A stretch of DNA of 64,000 nt, from assembly GCF_001708965.1 (NCBI RefSeq), contig NZ_LVJW01000003.1, forward strand, positions 1,798,001-1,862,000. The letters run 5' to 3'. The translations under genes were made by a program, and so were the position numbers. This DNA comes from Candidatus Thiodiazotropha endoloripes (GTDB lineage: Bacteria; Pseudomonadota; Gammaproteobacteria; Chromatiales; Chromatiaceae). Below are positions 45,597 to 53,398 of this stretch, piece after piece (the first letter of the stretch is position 1; each line of letters opens with the position of its first letter). The notes beneath the pieces were generated by a model. That model saw nothing but the letters and a program-made list of their open reading frames with translations, was not told where the DNA came from and did no database searches.

Positions 45597-46372
45597 ACTC
45601 ATTGCAAAACGAGGACTTTCCAGGCCTCTACGGTAAAATTCCTTCACTGGGGGATTTTGTCACCCGCCGGCTTCCACGCGGCTTCATTGCCCCTTGGGAG
45701 ACCTGGATGCAGGAGGCGATCGCCAACAGTCGGGAGCAGCTGGGGGATTTCTGGCTCGATAACTATTTGACCAGTCCCATGTGGCGTTTCGCACTCTCGC
45801 CAGGAATCTGCGGCGAACAGGGGTGGGCAGGAATCCTGATGCCCAGCGTCGATCGGGTCGGTCGTTACTATCCGTTTACGCTGGCAGCAAAACTCGATCC
45901 GAAATTCAATCTTTTTCTGTTCATGGAGGAATCGGAGAGTTGGTTTGCCCGTTTGGAAGAACTTGCCCTCTCCTGCCTGGATGATGGTTTCCAGATGGAG
46001 GCGTTGGAACAGCAGCTGAGTCAGCTCGGCGCACCGACGGCAGAGCGTGAAGAGCAGGCTCAACCGGATGCACCCGTTACCCCATTGAACAATGCCTGGC
46101 ATGCTCAGTTGCAGGAACAGTCCGCATTGCGTGGCCTCTATCCCCTGTTCATGCCCCACCTGATGAAAAAACTGTTATTTGCCTACAGTATTTGGTGGAC
46201 ACAGGGTTCAGAGCGGATCTCCCCCTCACTGTTGATCTGTCAGGGTTTGCCACAGATAAGAGGAGCCAGTGCATTGATCGATGGCGCCTGGACAGAACAT
46301 GGCTGGGAAGAGATAGAAACCGGTGCCTACAGCATGGGGTTCGCCACTTCAGAAACACCAGAATCCTTATGA
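45578..46372 (+). CDS. tagF: T6SS regulator TagF (ImpM/SciT family)
   Basis: A 264-residue protein opened by GTG inside the end of tssM. The N-terminal ImpM domain is clear: PGLYGKIPSLGDFVTRRLPRGFIAPWETWMQEAI, LTSPMWRFALSPGICGEQGWAGILMPSVDRVGRYYPFTL. In Pseudomonas and Agrobacterium TagF represses T6SS assembly after translation, in Agrobacterium as a fusion to PppA. Here tagF and pppA are separate but overlap by four bases (ATGA), consistent with that functional tie. Confidence 0.93.
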   Translation: MSEQTLNSLQNEDFPGLYGKIPSLGDFVTRRLPRGFIAPWETWMQEAIANSREQLGDFWLDNYLTSPMWRFALSPGICGEQGWAGILMPSVDRVGRYYPFTLAAKLDPKFNLFLFMEESESWFARLEELALSCLDDGFQMEALEQQLSQLGAPTAEREEQAQPDAPVTPLNNAWHAQLQEQSALRGLYPLFMPHLMKKLLFAYSIWWTQGSERISPSLLICQGLPQIRGASALIDGAWTEHGWEEIETGAYSMGFATSETPESL

Positions 46373-47124
46373 CCCAGAATCGATTCTATTGGGTCTCTGC
46401 CCACTTGACTGATAAGGGTAAAGTGCGCAGCATCAATGAAGATGCCTGCCTCGATCGGGCTGACTTGGGAATCTGGGTGGTTGCCGATGGAATGGGTGGG
46501 CATGCAGCCGGGGATCTTGCTTCTGGCATGATTGTCAGTGAATTAAAATCAGTCAATCCAGGTAACTCAATCGGTGAACTTGCCGGAAATGTTGAGCAAA
46601 GCCTGCATCAGGTCAATCAACATCTGTTGTTGGAATCCCATCAGCGGGGTGGAGAGATCATCGGCTCAACGGTAGTTACCCTGCTGGCCTATGATGGTTA
46701 CTGCATTTATCAATGGGCTGGAGACAGCCGCATCTATCTCTATCGTCGCGGAAATCTGAAGCAACTCAGCCGCGATCACAGCCAGATTGAAGAGATGATC
46801 GAACAAGGCCTGGTCACCTCCGATCAAGCCGAACAGTCATCCATCGCCAACTACATCACCCGGGCAGTCGGTGCTGCAGAGCTTCTGGAGCTGGATGCGG
46901 AAATGGTGGAACCCTGTGACGGCGACCTGTTTTTACTCTGCAGTGATGGCCTGAATAAAGAGGTCAAGGATGCAGAAATCGCCGAAATTCTAGGACGTTA
47001 CAGCTTTCAGGATGCTATGCAGCAACTCATTAGCCTGGCCATGGAGAGAGGTGCCAGAGATAATGTCACCCTGGTCATGGTGCAAGCGAAAGCCGTGCAA
47101 AACCAGCAGCCCGATGAAACCTAA
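46369..47124 (+). CDS. pppA: PP2C-type Ser/Thr phosphatase PppA
   Basis: A 251-residue phosphatase from ATG 46369, overlapping the tagF stop; the frame is open further upstream in tagF but those residues are not PP2C-like. Metal-binding motifs are present: VRSINEDACL near the start, VVADGMGGHAAGD, QWAGDSRIYLYR, LLCSDGLNKE and GARDNVTLV. It should remove phosphates from Thr on T6SS or kinase targets, opposing the kinase that acts on TagH's partner. No kinase gene is adjacent; the nearest are at 5313 and 53399. Confidence 0.93.
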   Translation: MTQNRFYWVSAHLTDKGKVRSINEDACLDRADLGIWVVADGMGGHAAGDLASGMIVSELKSVNPGNSIGELAGNVEQSLHQVNQHLLLESHQRGGEIIGSTVVTLLAYDGYCIYQWAGDSRIYLYRRGNLKQLSRDHSQIEEMIEQGLVTSDQAEQSSIANYITRAVGAAELLELDAEMVEPCDGDLFLLCSDGLNKEVKDAEIAEILGRYSFQDAMQQLISLAMERGARDNVTLVMVQAKAVQNQQPDET

Positions 47125-47189
47125 TCTGCTATATTGATCGACATGACAATCCAGCTAATTGCCACAAGCAGCCAAAAGGAATCTAAGAA

Positions 47190-48545
47190 GTGAATGAGGT
47201 AGCCAGCTTTCGGGATTTCTACAAATTCCTATTCATTGTCATTTCAGTGCTGGCTCTCAGTGCCTGTCAGTTGACCGGCCCTAAAAAAGAGGCGCAACCG
47301 GTGGCCATGGAGCCGGAACCAATCGAAGAGGCTATCCCTCCACCTACCGATTCACTGACGCCCAATCAGCGGGTACGAAAAGCGCTGCAACATCTGCAGC
47401 AGGGTGACTATGAGAATGCCCGTAACCAGCTGAACTGGGCCTTGATGGATGATCCAGATCATAGCCGGGCCAACCATCTGCTGGAGCAGATGGATGCAGA
47501 TCCTATCGAGTATCTCGGACTTAAAAACTTCTTTTACGATGTGCAGCCGGGTGATTCGCTCTCCCTGATTGCTAAGAATTTTCTTAACGATGCCTACAAA
47601 TTTGTCATTCTCGCCAGATACAACAAGCTGGATAACCCCAGTAAACTGGCACCAGGGCAGCGAATTCGTGTACCAGGGGTGATGCCGGAGAGGGTCAAAA
47701 TCAAGGCAAAACCCAAGCAGAAGCCTGAAGTGGTCTTGACTGAAGAACCCACAAAGAGCCTGGTAGAAACCGACGCTTCTACCGATCCGGAAACAGCGAC
47801 TTCCCAGCTGGACGAGCCAACGCCGACAACCACAGTTGAACCGGTTACGGATGTTGAACCAGCTTCGGAAACAGTTGTGGTGGTAGAGCCTGAAGCTGAC
47901 CTCGAACAGCCGGAAGAGACGGCAACCACAGTTGTTGATCGTACCCCAAGTAGTGATGACACACTGAGCTCTGCCCGGCAGCTGCATGCCGAAAAAGACC
48001 TGCCTGCTGCCATCTATCTACTGGAAAGTGAAAACAGCCGTAACCCCGAAGCAGCAGAGATACGTAGCCAGCTGGCAAGCTATTACACGGAGTATGCAAA
48101 CCAATTGATCAGACAGGATGATCTTGAAAATGCTCGAGATACGTTGGAAAAGCTTATCATCCTCGATGCCTCCGATAGCAGCGCAATCAATCAACTGATC
48201 TATGTGGAAGACAAGATCGAAGCCCGGAAGCTGCTACAAAAAGCAGCGAATGAAGAGCGTGGCGGAGAGTATCAAACCGCTTATCGCACCTATGGACAGG
48301 TATTGACCTATGACCCTGACAACCTGTCAGCACAAGAGTCTCAAGTTAGGGTAAGAAATCAACTCACTGACAATTACCATCGTCAGGCCATGCAACTGTT
48401 TCGCCGACAGGAGCTTGATGAAGCCATCGGATTCTGGAATAAGATCTTGGAACTTGATCCAAACCATTCACTCGCGCCGGGTTACAAAGCACGAGCCTTG
48501 GAGATGAAACAGCAGATTCAGCGGATAGACTCAAAGCCCAATTGA
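47190..48545 (+). CDS. LysM and TPR lipoprotein at the end of the T6SS operon
   Basis: A 451-residue protein opened by GTG, with AAAAGGA nine bases before. A signal peptide with lipobox VLALSAC is followed by a Pro/Glu-rich stretch, a short TPR unit (RVRKALQHLQQGDYENARNQLNWALMDDPDH), a LysM domain (YDVQPGDSLSLIAKNFLNDAYKFVILARYNKLDNPSKLAPGQRIRVPG), a long Thr/Glu/Val-rich linker, and several C-terminal TPR units. It should sit in the periplasm bound to a membrane and to peptidoglycan. It begins 65 bases after pppA, so it may be co-transcribed. It might aid T6SS passage or anchoring at the wall; not a standard T6SS component. Confidence 0.82.
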   Translation: MNEVASFRDFYKFLFIVISVLALSACQLTGPKKEAQPVAMEPEPIEEAIPPPTDSLTPNQRVRKALQHLQQGDYENARNQLNWALMDDPDHSRANHLLEQMDADPIEYLGLKNFFYDVQPGDSLSLIAKNFLNDAYKFVILARYNKLDNPSKLAPGQRIRVPGVMPERVKIKAKPKQKPEVVLTEEPTKSLVETDASTDPETATSQLDEPTPTTTVEPVTDVEPASETVVVVEPEADLEQPEETATTVVDRTPSSDDTLSSARQLHAEKDLPAAIYLLESENSRNPEAAEIRSQLASYYTEYANQLIRQDDLENARDTLEKLIILDASDSSAINQLIYVEDKIEARKLLQKAANEERGGEYQTAYRTYGQVLTYDPDNLSAQESQVRVRNQLTDNYHRQAMQLFRRQELDEAIGFWNKILELDPNHSLAPGYKARALEMKQQIQRIDSKPN

Positions 48546-49242
48546 AAGGATCCAGCGATGTGACTGGCTGGAGTATTTGATTCAGCCAGTAACTGAAAAT
48601 GTCATGATCAGCTACGCATTTTATTGACAGCAAAGCTTTGTAGCTTAGTCTTGTTTTTCTATACTTAAGCAGCCCCTTTAACGTTGATCAAAGCTGATCA
48701 AGTTACTTCTCTACAACTCTATTTTATAATATCAACAACATCAGGCCGAAAATCACCCGCCGCTCATGCTTACAACCCAAAGCTAAAACAAAAACCTATT
48801 TCAGCAGTAACAACCCATCTGGGATTGGCTGCCTGTTGCACTCCACTTTAGGTTATTATGTAACGCATTCCTGTGTTTATCCATGTCTCAATTGGGATGA
48901 GATAATTCAATAATTACAACATGAATTAAATTCCTATATTTACTAAATATATTTGAAACAAACTGGTTTTAATCACAATTTTTCGTAGCGATGAGCTATG
49001 CTTTAGTTCTATTGACATTGCTCAATTGACTTCTTTAATAGAGCATGAATAATAGCGCTGCACATATTGTGATCTATTGGATAAACTCCTGGATTGAACA
49101 ATATTTTTGGGAATTGTTTGCGGGATAATCTCGAACGGAATCTGGCTGAAAGCGAGTTTTGCTTATCGGTATGTAATCTTAAATGGAACCCTCAGTTCGC
49201 AGCAATAGATTTGATATTGATATCTAGCAAAACGGACTTAAT
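48546..49242. other. Long AT-rich intergenic region
   Basis: This is about 700 bases, more AT-rich than the genes around it, especially 48900-49130. No frame is convincing on either strand. A hairpin with arms ACTGGCTG/CAGCCAGT at 48563-48590 directly follows the LysM gene and may end transcription although no T-run follows. No tRNA or recognisable small RNA was found. It marks the right edge of the T6SS block. Confidence 0.5.
48563..48590 (+). terminator. Hairpin after the LysM gene
   Basis: The eight-base arms ACTGGCTG and CAGCCAGT pair perfectly across 12 bases. There is no T-run, so a terminator role is only probable. Confidence 0.4.
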
Positions 49243-49977
49243 GTGCTTGAAGCACTTTCGACAACAAATATAATAATTGCTGCAATCATTATCTGCTCTG
49301 CCTATCTGGTAAGAGGTATTGCAGGTTTTGGCTCAGGTCTTATTGCTATCCCTTTACTTGCACTGATGCTTCCCTTGACAGTTGCAGTGCCATTGATTGT
49401 CTTACTGGATTACATGGCTTCTGCAAGCCATGGTGTAAAGCACCGTGAAGCGATTTGCTGGCGGGATATTTTGCCACTAGTCCCCTTTTCGATCGTCGGG
49501 GTTCTGATGGCTCTCTATCTGTTCAATTCAGTTGATGCTCAGGTACTCCGTTATGGCTTGGGTGTCTTTCTGCTGTTATTCGCTGTTTATTCACTCTTCA
49601 GCGTAACCCCGAACGCCGCACCCTCTTTGCTATGGGCAGCCCCTGGTGGCACTCTGGGAGGTTTTATTGGCACTCTTTTTGGAACCGGTGGACCATTTTA
49701 TGTCCTCTATCTGAAACTCAGAGGACTTAACAAAACAGAATTTCGTGCGACATTTGCAACCATTTTTCTAATCGATGGTATTGGACGCTTAATAGGATAC
49801 ATGGCAACCGGTTTCTTCGACCTTGCGTTACTCAAAGTCGTTGCGGTTGCAATTCCTCTGATGGCTATCGGTATGTATATTGGTGGACAAATACACAGCA
49901 ACCTCTCCCAGCAGACCTTTCAACGGGGGATCAGCGTACTGCTCATCATCAGTGGAATTTCCCTGTTGTTGAAATAA
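49243..49977 (+). CDS. TauE/SafE-family anion exporter
   Basis: A 244-residue membrane protein opened by GTG; AACGGA lies about 8 bases before. It has about seven to eight hydrophobic helices and the family marks near the start (YLVRGIAGFGSGLIAIPLLALMLPLTVAVPLIVLLDYMAS) and in the second half (GTLGGFIGTLFGTGGPFYVLYLKLRGL). Members export or import organosulfur or sulfite-type anions; substrate here is unknown. It is convergent with the fumarylacetoacetase-family gene 8 bases away. Confidence 0.9.
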   Translation: MLEALSTTNIIIAAIIICSAYLVRGIAGFGSGLIAIPLLALMLPLTVAVPLIVLLDYMASASHGVKHREAICWRDILPLVPFSIVGVLMALYLFNSVDAQVLRYGLGVFLLLFAVYSLFSVTPNAAPSLLWAAPGGTLGGFIGTLFGTGGPFYVLYLKLRGLNKTEFRATFATIFLIDGIGRLIGYMATGFFDLALLKVVAVAIPLMAIGMYIGGQIHSNLSQQTFQRGISVLLIISGISLLLK

Positions 49978-49985
49978 CCTGACAA

Positions 49986-50753
49986 TCACTCAAACAGGTT
50001 TACCAAAGAGCCAATTCCATCAATTCTTATTTCAACTGTGGATCCCTGAGACATAGGTCCTGCGCCCAATGAAGTACCACAGGCAATGACATCTCCGGGA
50101 TTGAGTGTCATATCCTTCGAGAGCCGGCTTACAATCTCTCTTGGTGAGAAAAACATATCTTCAACCGGATAGTTCTGATGCTCTACACCATCGACCAGTG
50201 TCCTGACAGTCAATGAGTCAACATCGAGTCCCGTTGCAACAACCGGCCCGACAGCGCCGAAGGTGTCAAAACTTTTGGCCCGGGTCCACTGAACAAATGA
50301 CGGATCCTCCTTCATCAACCCTCTGGCGGTAACATCATTGACACAGGTGTATCCAAAAATGTACCTGTCAGCCTCATCTTCGTTGATGTTGCAGCAACGT
50401 TCACCGATCACTATGCCGAGCTCACCTTCGAATGCCACGGGCCCATCATAGGTTTCCGGTTGTCGTATCGTCTGTCCGGTTGCCAGAAAGGAGCCATTGG
50501 CCTTCATGAAATAGAGTGGATGGTTAGGCTGAGACCAGCCCTCTTTGGCAGCCCTTGAACGGAAATTGTTCCACAATCCGATCATTTTCGACGGCCGAGT
50601 GGGAATTAACAGATTAATATCCGCAACCGGTAGAAATTCACCCGTTGCTTTTGACTCCTGAAACATATCCCCTTGATAAACAGCAATATGATCATTCCGT
50701 AAAGTGCCAAATCCCTGCTTACCCAAATACTCGAACCTGACCCATAACTCCAT
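49986..50753 (-). CDS. Fumarylacetoacetate hydrolase-family protein
   Basis: A 255-residue enzyme. The FAH C-terminal fold carries the metal-binding and active-site marks AFEGELGIVIG near residue 110, YTCVNDVTARGLM near 137, WTRAKSFDTFGAVGP near 155 and a C-terminal GDVIACGTSLGAGPMSQGSTVEIRIDGIG. Members include oxaloacetate decarboxylase/acylpyruvase FAHD1-like enzymes and 2-hydroxyhepta-2,4-diene-1,7-dioate isomerase. The reaction cannot be fixed from sequence; acylpyruvase or oxaloacetate decarboxylase is possible. No catabolic partner gene is adjacent. Confidence 0.9.
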   Translation of the reverse strand: MELWVRFEYLGKQGFGTLRNDHIAVYQGDMFQESKATGEFLPVADINLLIPTRPSKMIGLWNNFRSRAAKEGWSQPNHPLYFMKANGSFLATGQTIRQPETYDGPVAFEGELGIVIGERCCNINEDEADRYIFGYTCVNDVTARGLMKEDPSFVQWTRAKSFDTFGAVGPVVATGLDVDSLTVRTLVDGVEHQNYPVEDMFFSPREIVSRLSKDMTLNPGDVIACGTSLGAGPMSQGSTVEIRIDGIGSLVNLFE

Positions 50754-51133
50754 AATCCATATCCCTAATCAAATAGATCCAACCCAGAATCGTCACCTAC
50801 AACACTTCCAGCTTTAAGTTACAGGCATAACAAGCTGATTTAACAGAAATAGACCTTTGTGTGAACACCATGGTCCTGATCCATCTAATGCACCTGTGCG
50901 CGATCACTGATGTTGTAACTGGGTATTAGAAATCCTGAAAAAAGATTTCCGTTCACAAATTATCATTCTTACACGGAATTTTATTCGCATCATGCTGTTT
51001 TTTAAAGTCCTTTAGCTTAAGAAGCTCTGAAATGAGTCGCTAACTCAGACAGATGGATATGTCACTGGTTACGTTGTTACAGGAGTGTAAGCTGATTCGT
51101 AACTGAAGTTTGTTTGACCTTTGGCTATCAAAT
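50754..51133. other. Intergenic region
   Basis: About 380 bases with no credible gene. It contains the promoter of the FAH-family gene on the minus strand and of the small membrane protein on the plus strand. No element recognised. Confidence 0.4.
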
Positions 51134-51358
51134 ATGATGGAACGACTCTACAAAATAGCACTTACCAGTTTTGCCATAGGCACTCTGTTTCTGCCTTTGC
51201 TGCTATTTGTTCATTACCTCGAAGCCCGTTACCCGGCCACCACTCAACTCACCAGCCTGGCTTGGTACGAAATGTTCATTATACTCGCGCTGCTGGTAAT
51301 TCCATTCGGCACCTTGAAGCTCCTTCGCGTACCCTGGAACAGTAAAGAGTCGCAGTAA
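51134..51358 (+). CDS. Small membrane protein, two helices
   Basis: A 74-residue frame from ATG 51134; the frame is open back to a TTG at 51110, which would add eight residues, and neither start has a clear ribosome site. Two hydrophobic segments (IALTSFAIGTLFLPLLLFVHYL and WYEMFIILALLVIPFGTLKLL) flank a polar loop with EARYPATTQ. No family recognised. It lies convergent with the TPR lipoprotein gene 41 bases away. Confidence 0.55.
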   Translation: MMERLYKIALTSFAIGTLFLPLLLFVHYLEARYPATTQLTSLAWYEMFIILALLVIPFGTLKLLRVPWNSKESQ

Positions 51359-51399
51359 GTAGAAATTTTTCAGAGTAAATTGTATCCAGAACCAGAAGT

Positions 51400-52314
51400 C
51401 TAGCGGTTTTCAAAACGATCGATCCTCAGTTGAGTACGCTTATCATGGGGATCAAACTTTAATGCTGTCCGCCAAAGCTCTATCGCATTGACCGGTTCGG
51501 AACGGAGACTTCTCAATCCTTTCAAATAGAGCTCTTTACCAAAATCTTTACGGGCGCCCGATAGCTTTTTCAGTAGCTTTTCATCGTTGCTGAGCAACTC
51601 TTCTGCTGCTGCCAGATGGCTCAGTGACTTGTTGTAATCTGAGGCCCCAAATGCAGCACGAGCCTGGACAATCCGAACATTCAACAGCATCTCTTTGAGC
51701 TCCATGTCATTTGGATACTTAGTTATATGTTTTTCAAGCTCGGCAACATAACCCGCCACATCCTTAGCACGATTTTCCGCCTCTAATATGGCCTGACGGG
51801 AATAGATATACCCCTCATCTTCAGTCTGCCGATTCTTCTTACGTATGCTCTTTCGATAACGTTGGGAGAGCGCCACCTTCTGCTGCATTTTCCCTTGAAG
51901 TTGTTTTTTATTGATATCACGCAGTCTGTCAAAGGCAGCTCTATAGTGTGGATCCAGGGTCAGTATTTTCAAATACAGCACCTCAGCACTTTTTGTTTTA
52001 CCTCGCTCATACTTCTTTTCGGCTATCGCCATCAACTTAGCTGTTTTTTCTGCAATCAGGTTTTCCAGCCTCTTGACCTCTCTGGCTGGCTCGCTGCTTT
52101 CAGATGATATTGTACGGGCAAGACGATATTCCATCAGTGCCCTGTAGAGATCTCCTTTCTGTTCATGTTTGGCTGCCGCTAGCATAAAACTATTTGGATT
52201 GGAGTAACTTCCTGTACTACCACTCTTTACAACTTGTCTGTTCGCACACCCCAGACTGGCTAAAATAAACAGAGTGACGAGTAAAAACGAAAAAGTGCGC
52301 AGAAAACTGATCAC
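51400..52314 (-). CDS. TPR-containing lipoprotein
   Basis: A 304-residue protein opened by GTG, whose start lies 4 bases after the deacetylase stop. A lipobox LASLGC near residue 23 follows the hydrophobic signal. The rest is helical: TPR units (FMLAAAKHEQKGDLYRALMEYRLARTIS, AEKKYERGKTKSAEVLYLKILTLDPHYRAAFDRLRDINKKQ), a basic coiled section and a last TPR (LYLKGLRSLRSEPVNAIELWRTALKFDPHDKRTQLRIDRFE). Probably a periplasmic scaffold that works with the deacetylase and kinase of the same operon. Third gene of kinase-deacetylase-TPR. Confidence 0.8.
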   Translation of the reverse strand: MISFLRTFSFLLVTLFILASLGCANRQVVKSGSTGSYSNPNSFMLAAAKHEQKGDLYRALMEYRLARTISSESSEPAREVKRLENLIAEKTAKLMAIAEKKYERGKTKSAEVLYLKILTLDPHYRAAFDRLRDINKKQLQGKMQQKVALSQRYRKSIRKKNRQTEDEGYIYSRQAILEAENRAKDVAGYVAELEKHITKYPNDMELKEMLLNVRIVQARAAFGASDYNKSLSHLAAAEELLSNDEKLLKKLSGARKDFGKELYLKGLRSLRSEPVNAIELWRTALKFDPHDKRTQLRIDRFENR

Positions 52315-52318
52315 ATCA

Positions 52319-53392
52319 TCACCGGGCCTGGAAGGTTTTCAGTTTTGCAATAAAATCATCCATGCCCCGGTCACCAAAGATCATGCTTCTGTTCAGAAGG
52401 TAGGGATAGGTAAATGCAGCATTGGCAGTGGGCTGAACTGTCAGACCGAGCAACAGACCGTTTGCCTTCAACTCATCAATCACCTGAGTGTTGGTATCAC
52501 CAAATGGATAAGCATAGTATTTTGGTGCCTTTCCCAAAGTACTTTCCAATTTACGGCTGGGTATACGAACTTCATCCCTGACTCTCTTACGATAATCAGA
52601 CTTACTTTCCCCAACCCCATTCAGCGCAAGATTCGAGTGAGTCTTGGAGTGTGGCTGCAAACTGATCAAGCCACTGGCATTCATAGCTTTCAGTTCACTT
52701 GTTTTCAATCCGCCGTTATTCATGTAATCGCTATATACAAATACCGTTGCAGGAAAATTGAACTTTTTAAGCAGTGGATAGGCGATTGTATAGATGGACC
52801 GATGGCCATCATCTATGGTTAAAACCACCGATCGCTTAGGCAAGGCACGCTCACCTTTCAAAAAACCATATAGCTCATCAAGGTGAATCACTCTGTAGTC
52901 ATGCTGCTTGAGGTAGGCAAGCTGCCGTTCAAACTGCTCAGCACTGATTTCCAGCCGCCCCCCCTTATTGCCGAAGCGGTGATAGCACAGGATGGGAACA
53001 GTCTGATAACCTTCAAATTCGAAGCCTATCGGGTTGTTATTCTGCAGTGGAATAATGATCTCATTTCCGGATGCAATGGATCGAGGATGGTTGGCATCCT
53101 CTATCAGCCAACCAAGCTTCTCATCACCCAGATAACGACGCGCAAGTTCACTGGCATCCTCATTTCCCACTCTGAGAACAATAAACTCGCTATCCCGGGC
53201 CAGAATTTCAGTTGTCACAGGACGGGACGAGCACCCTGCAGCCAACAAAACAAAGAGAGAGAGAAACAAACTGGCGATGAGTAACTTTGATCGTTTATCG
53301 AGGCTTATTGCTGCGGCTGTCTGCAATCTGTCAGTTTGATACCGATACGGAGCGCCGATAACTGTGGCCGTATGCCGAAGAGAGATTCTCAT
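52319..53392 (-). CDS. Polysaccharide deacetylase lipoprotein with N-terminal LysM-like domain
   Basis: A 357-residue protein coupled to the kinase gene (ATG six bases after its stop, AGG between). A lipobox LLAAGC follows the signal near residue 53. Residues about 68-118 look like LysM (FIVLRVGNEDASELARRYLGDEKLGWLIEDANHPRSIASGNEIIIPL). The NodB deacetylase domain follows from about 130: VPILCYHRFG, motif 1 VLTIDDGHRS, motif 2 HSKTHSNL and a C-terminal YAYPFGDTN. Metal-dependent removal of acetyl groups from wall or exopolysaccharide glycans is expected. Kinase control of an envelope deacetylase is suggested by the operon. Confidence 0.87.
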   Translation of the reverse strand: MRISLRHTATVIGAPYRYQTDRLQTAAAISLDKRSKLLIASLFLSLFVLLAAGCSSRPVTTEILARDSEFIVLRVGNEDASELARRYLGDEKLGWLIEDANHPRSIASGNEIIIPLQNNNPIGFEFEGYQTVPILCYHRFGNKGGRLEISAEQFERQLAYLKQHDYRVIHLDELYGFLKGERALPKRSVVLTIDDGHRSIYTIAYPLLKKFNFPATVFVYSDYMNNGGLKTSELKAMNASGLISLQPHSKTHSNLALNGVGESKSDYRKRVRDEVRIPSRKLESTLGKAPKYYAYPFGDTNTQVIDELKANGLLLGLTVQPTANAAFTYPYLLNRSMIFGDRGMDDFIAKLKTFQAR

Positions 53393-53398
53393 AACAGC

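Noticed and set aside
46192-46368. N-terminal extension of the PP2C gene into tagF
   Set aside because: The residues are not PP2C-like and are encoded in the tagF gene; ATG 46369 overlaps the tagF stop as is usual in operons.
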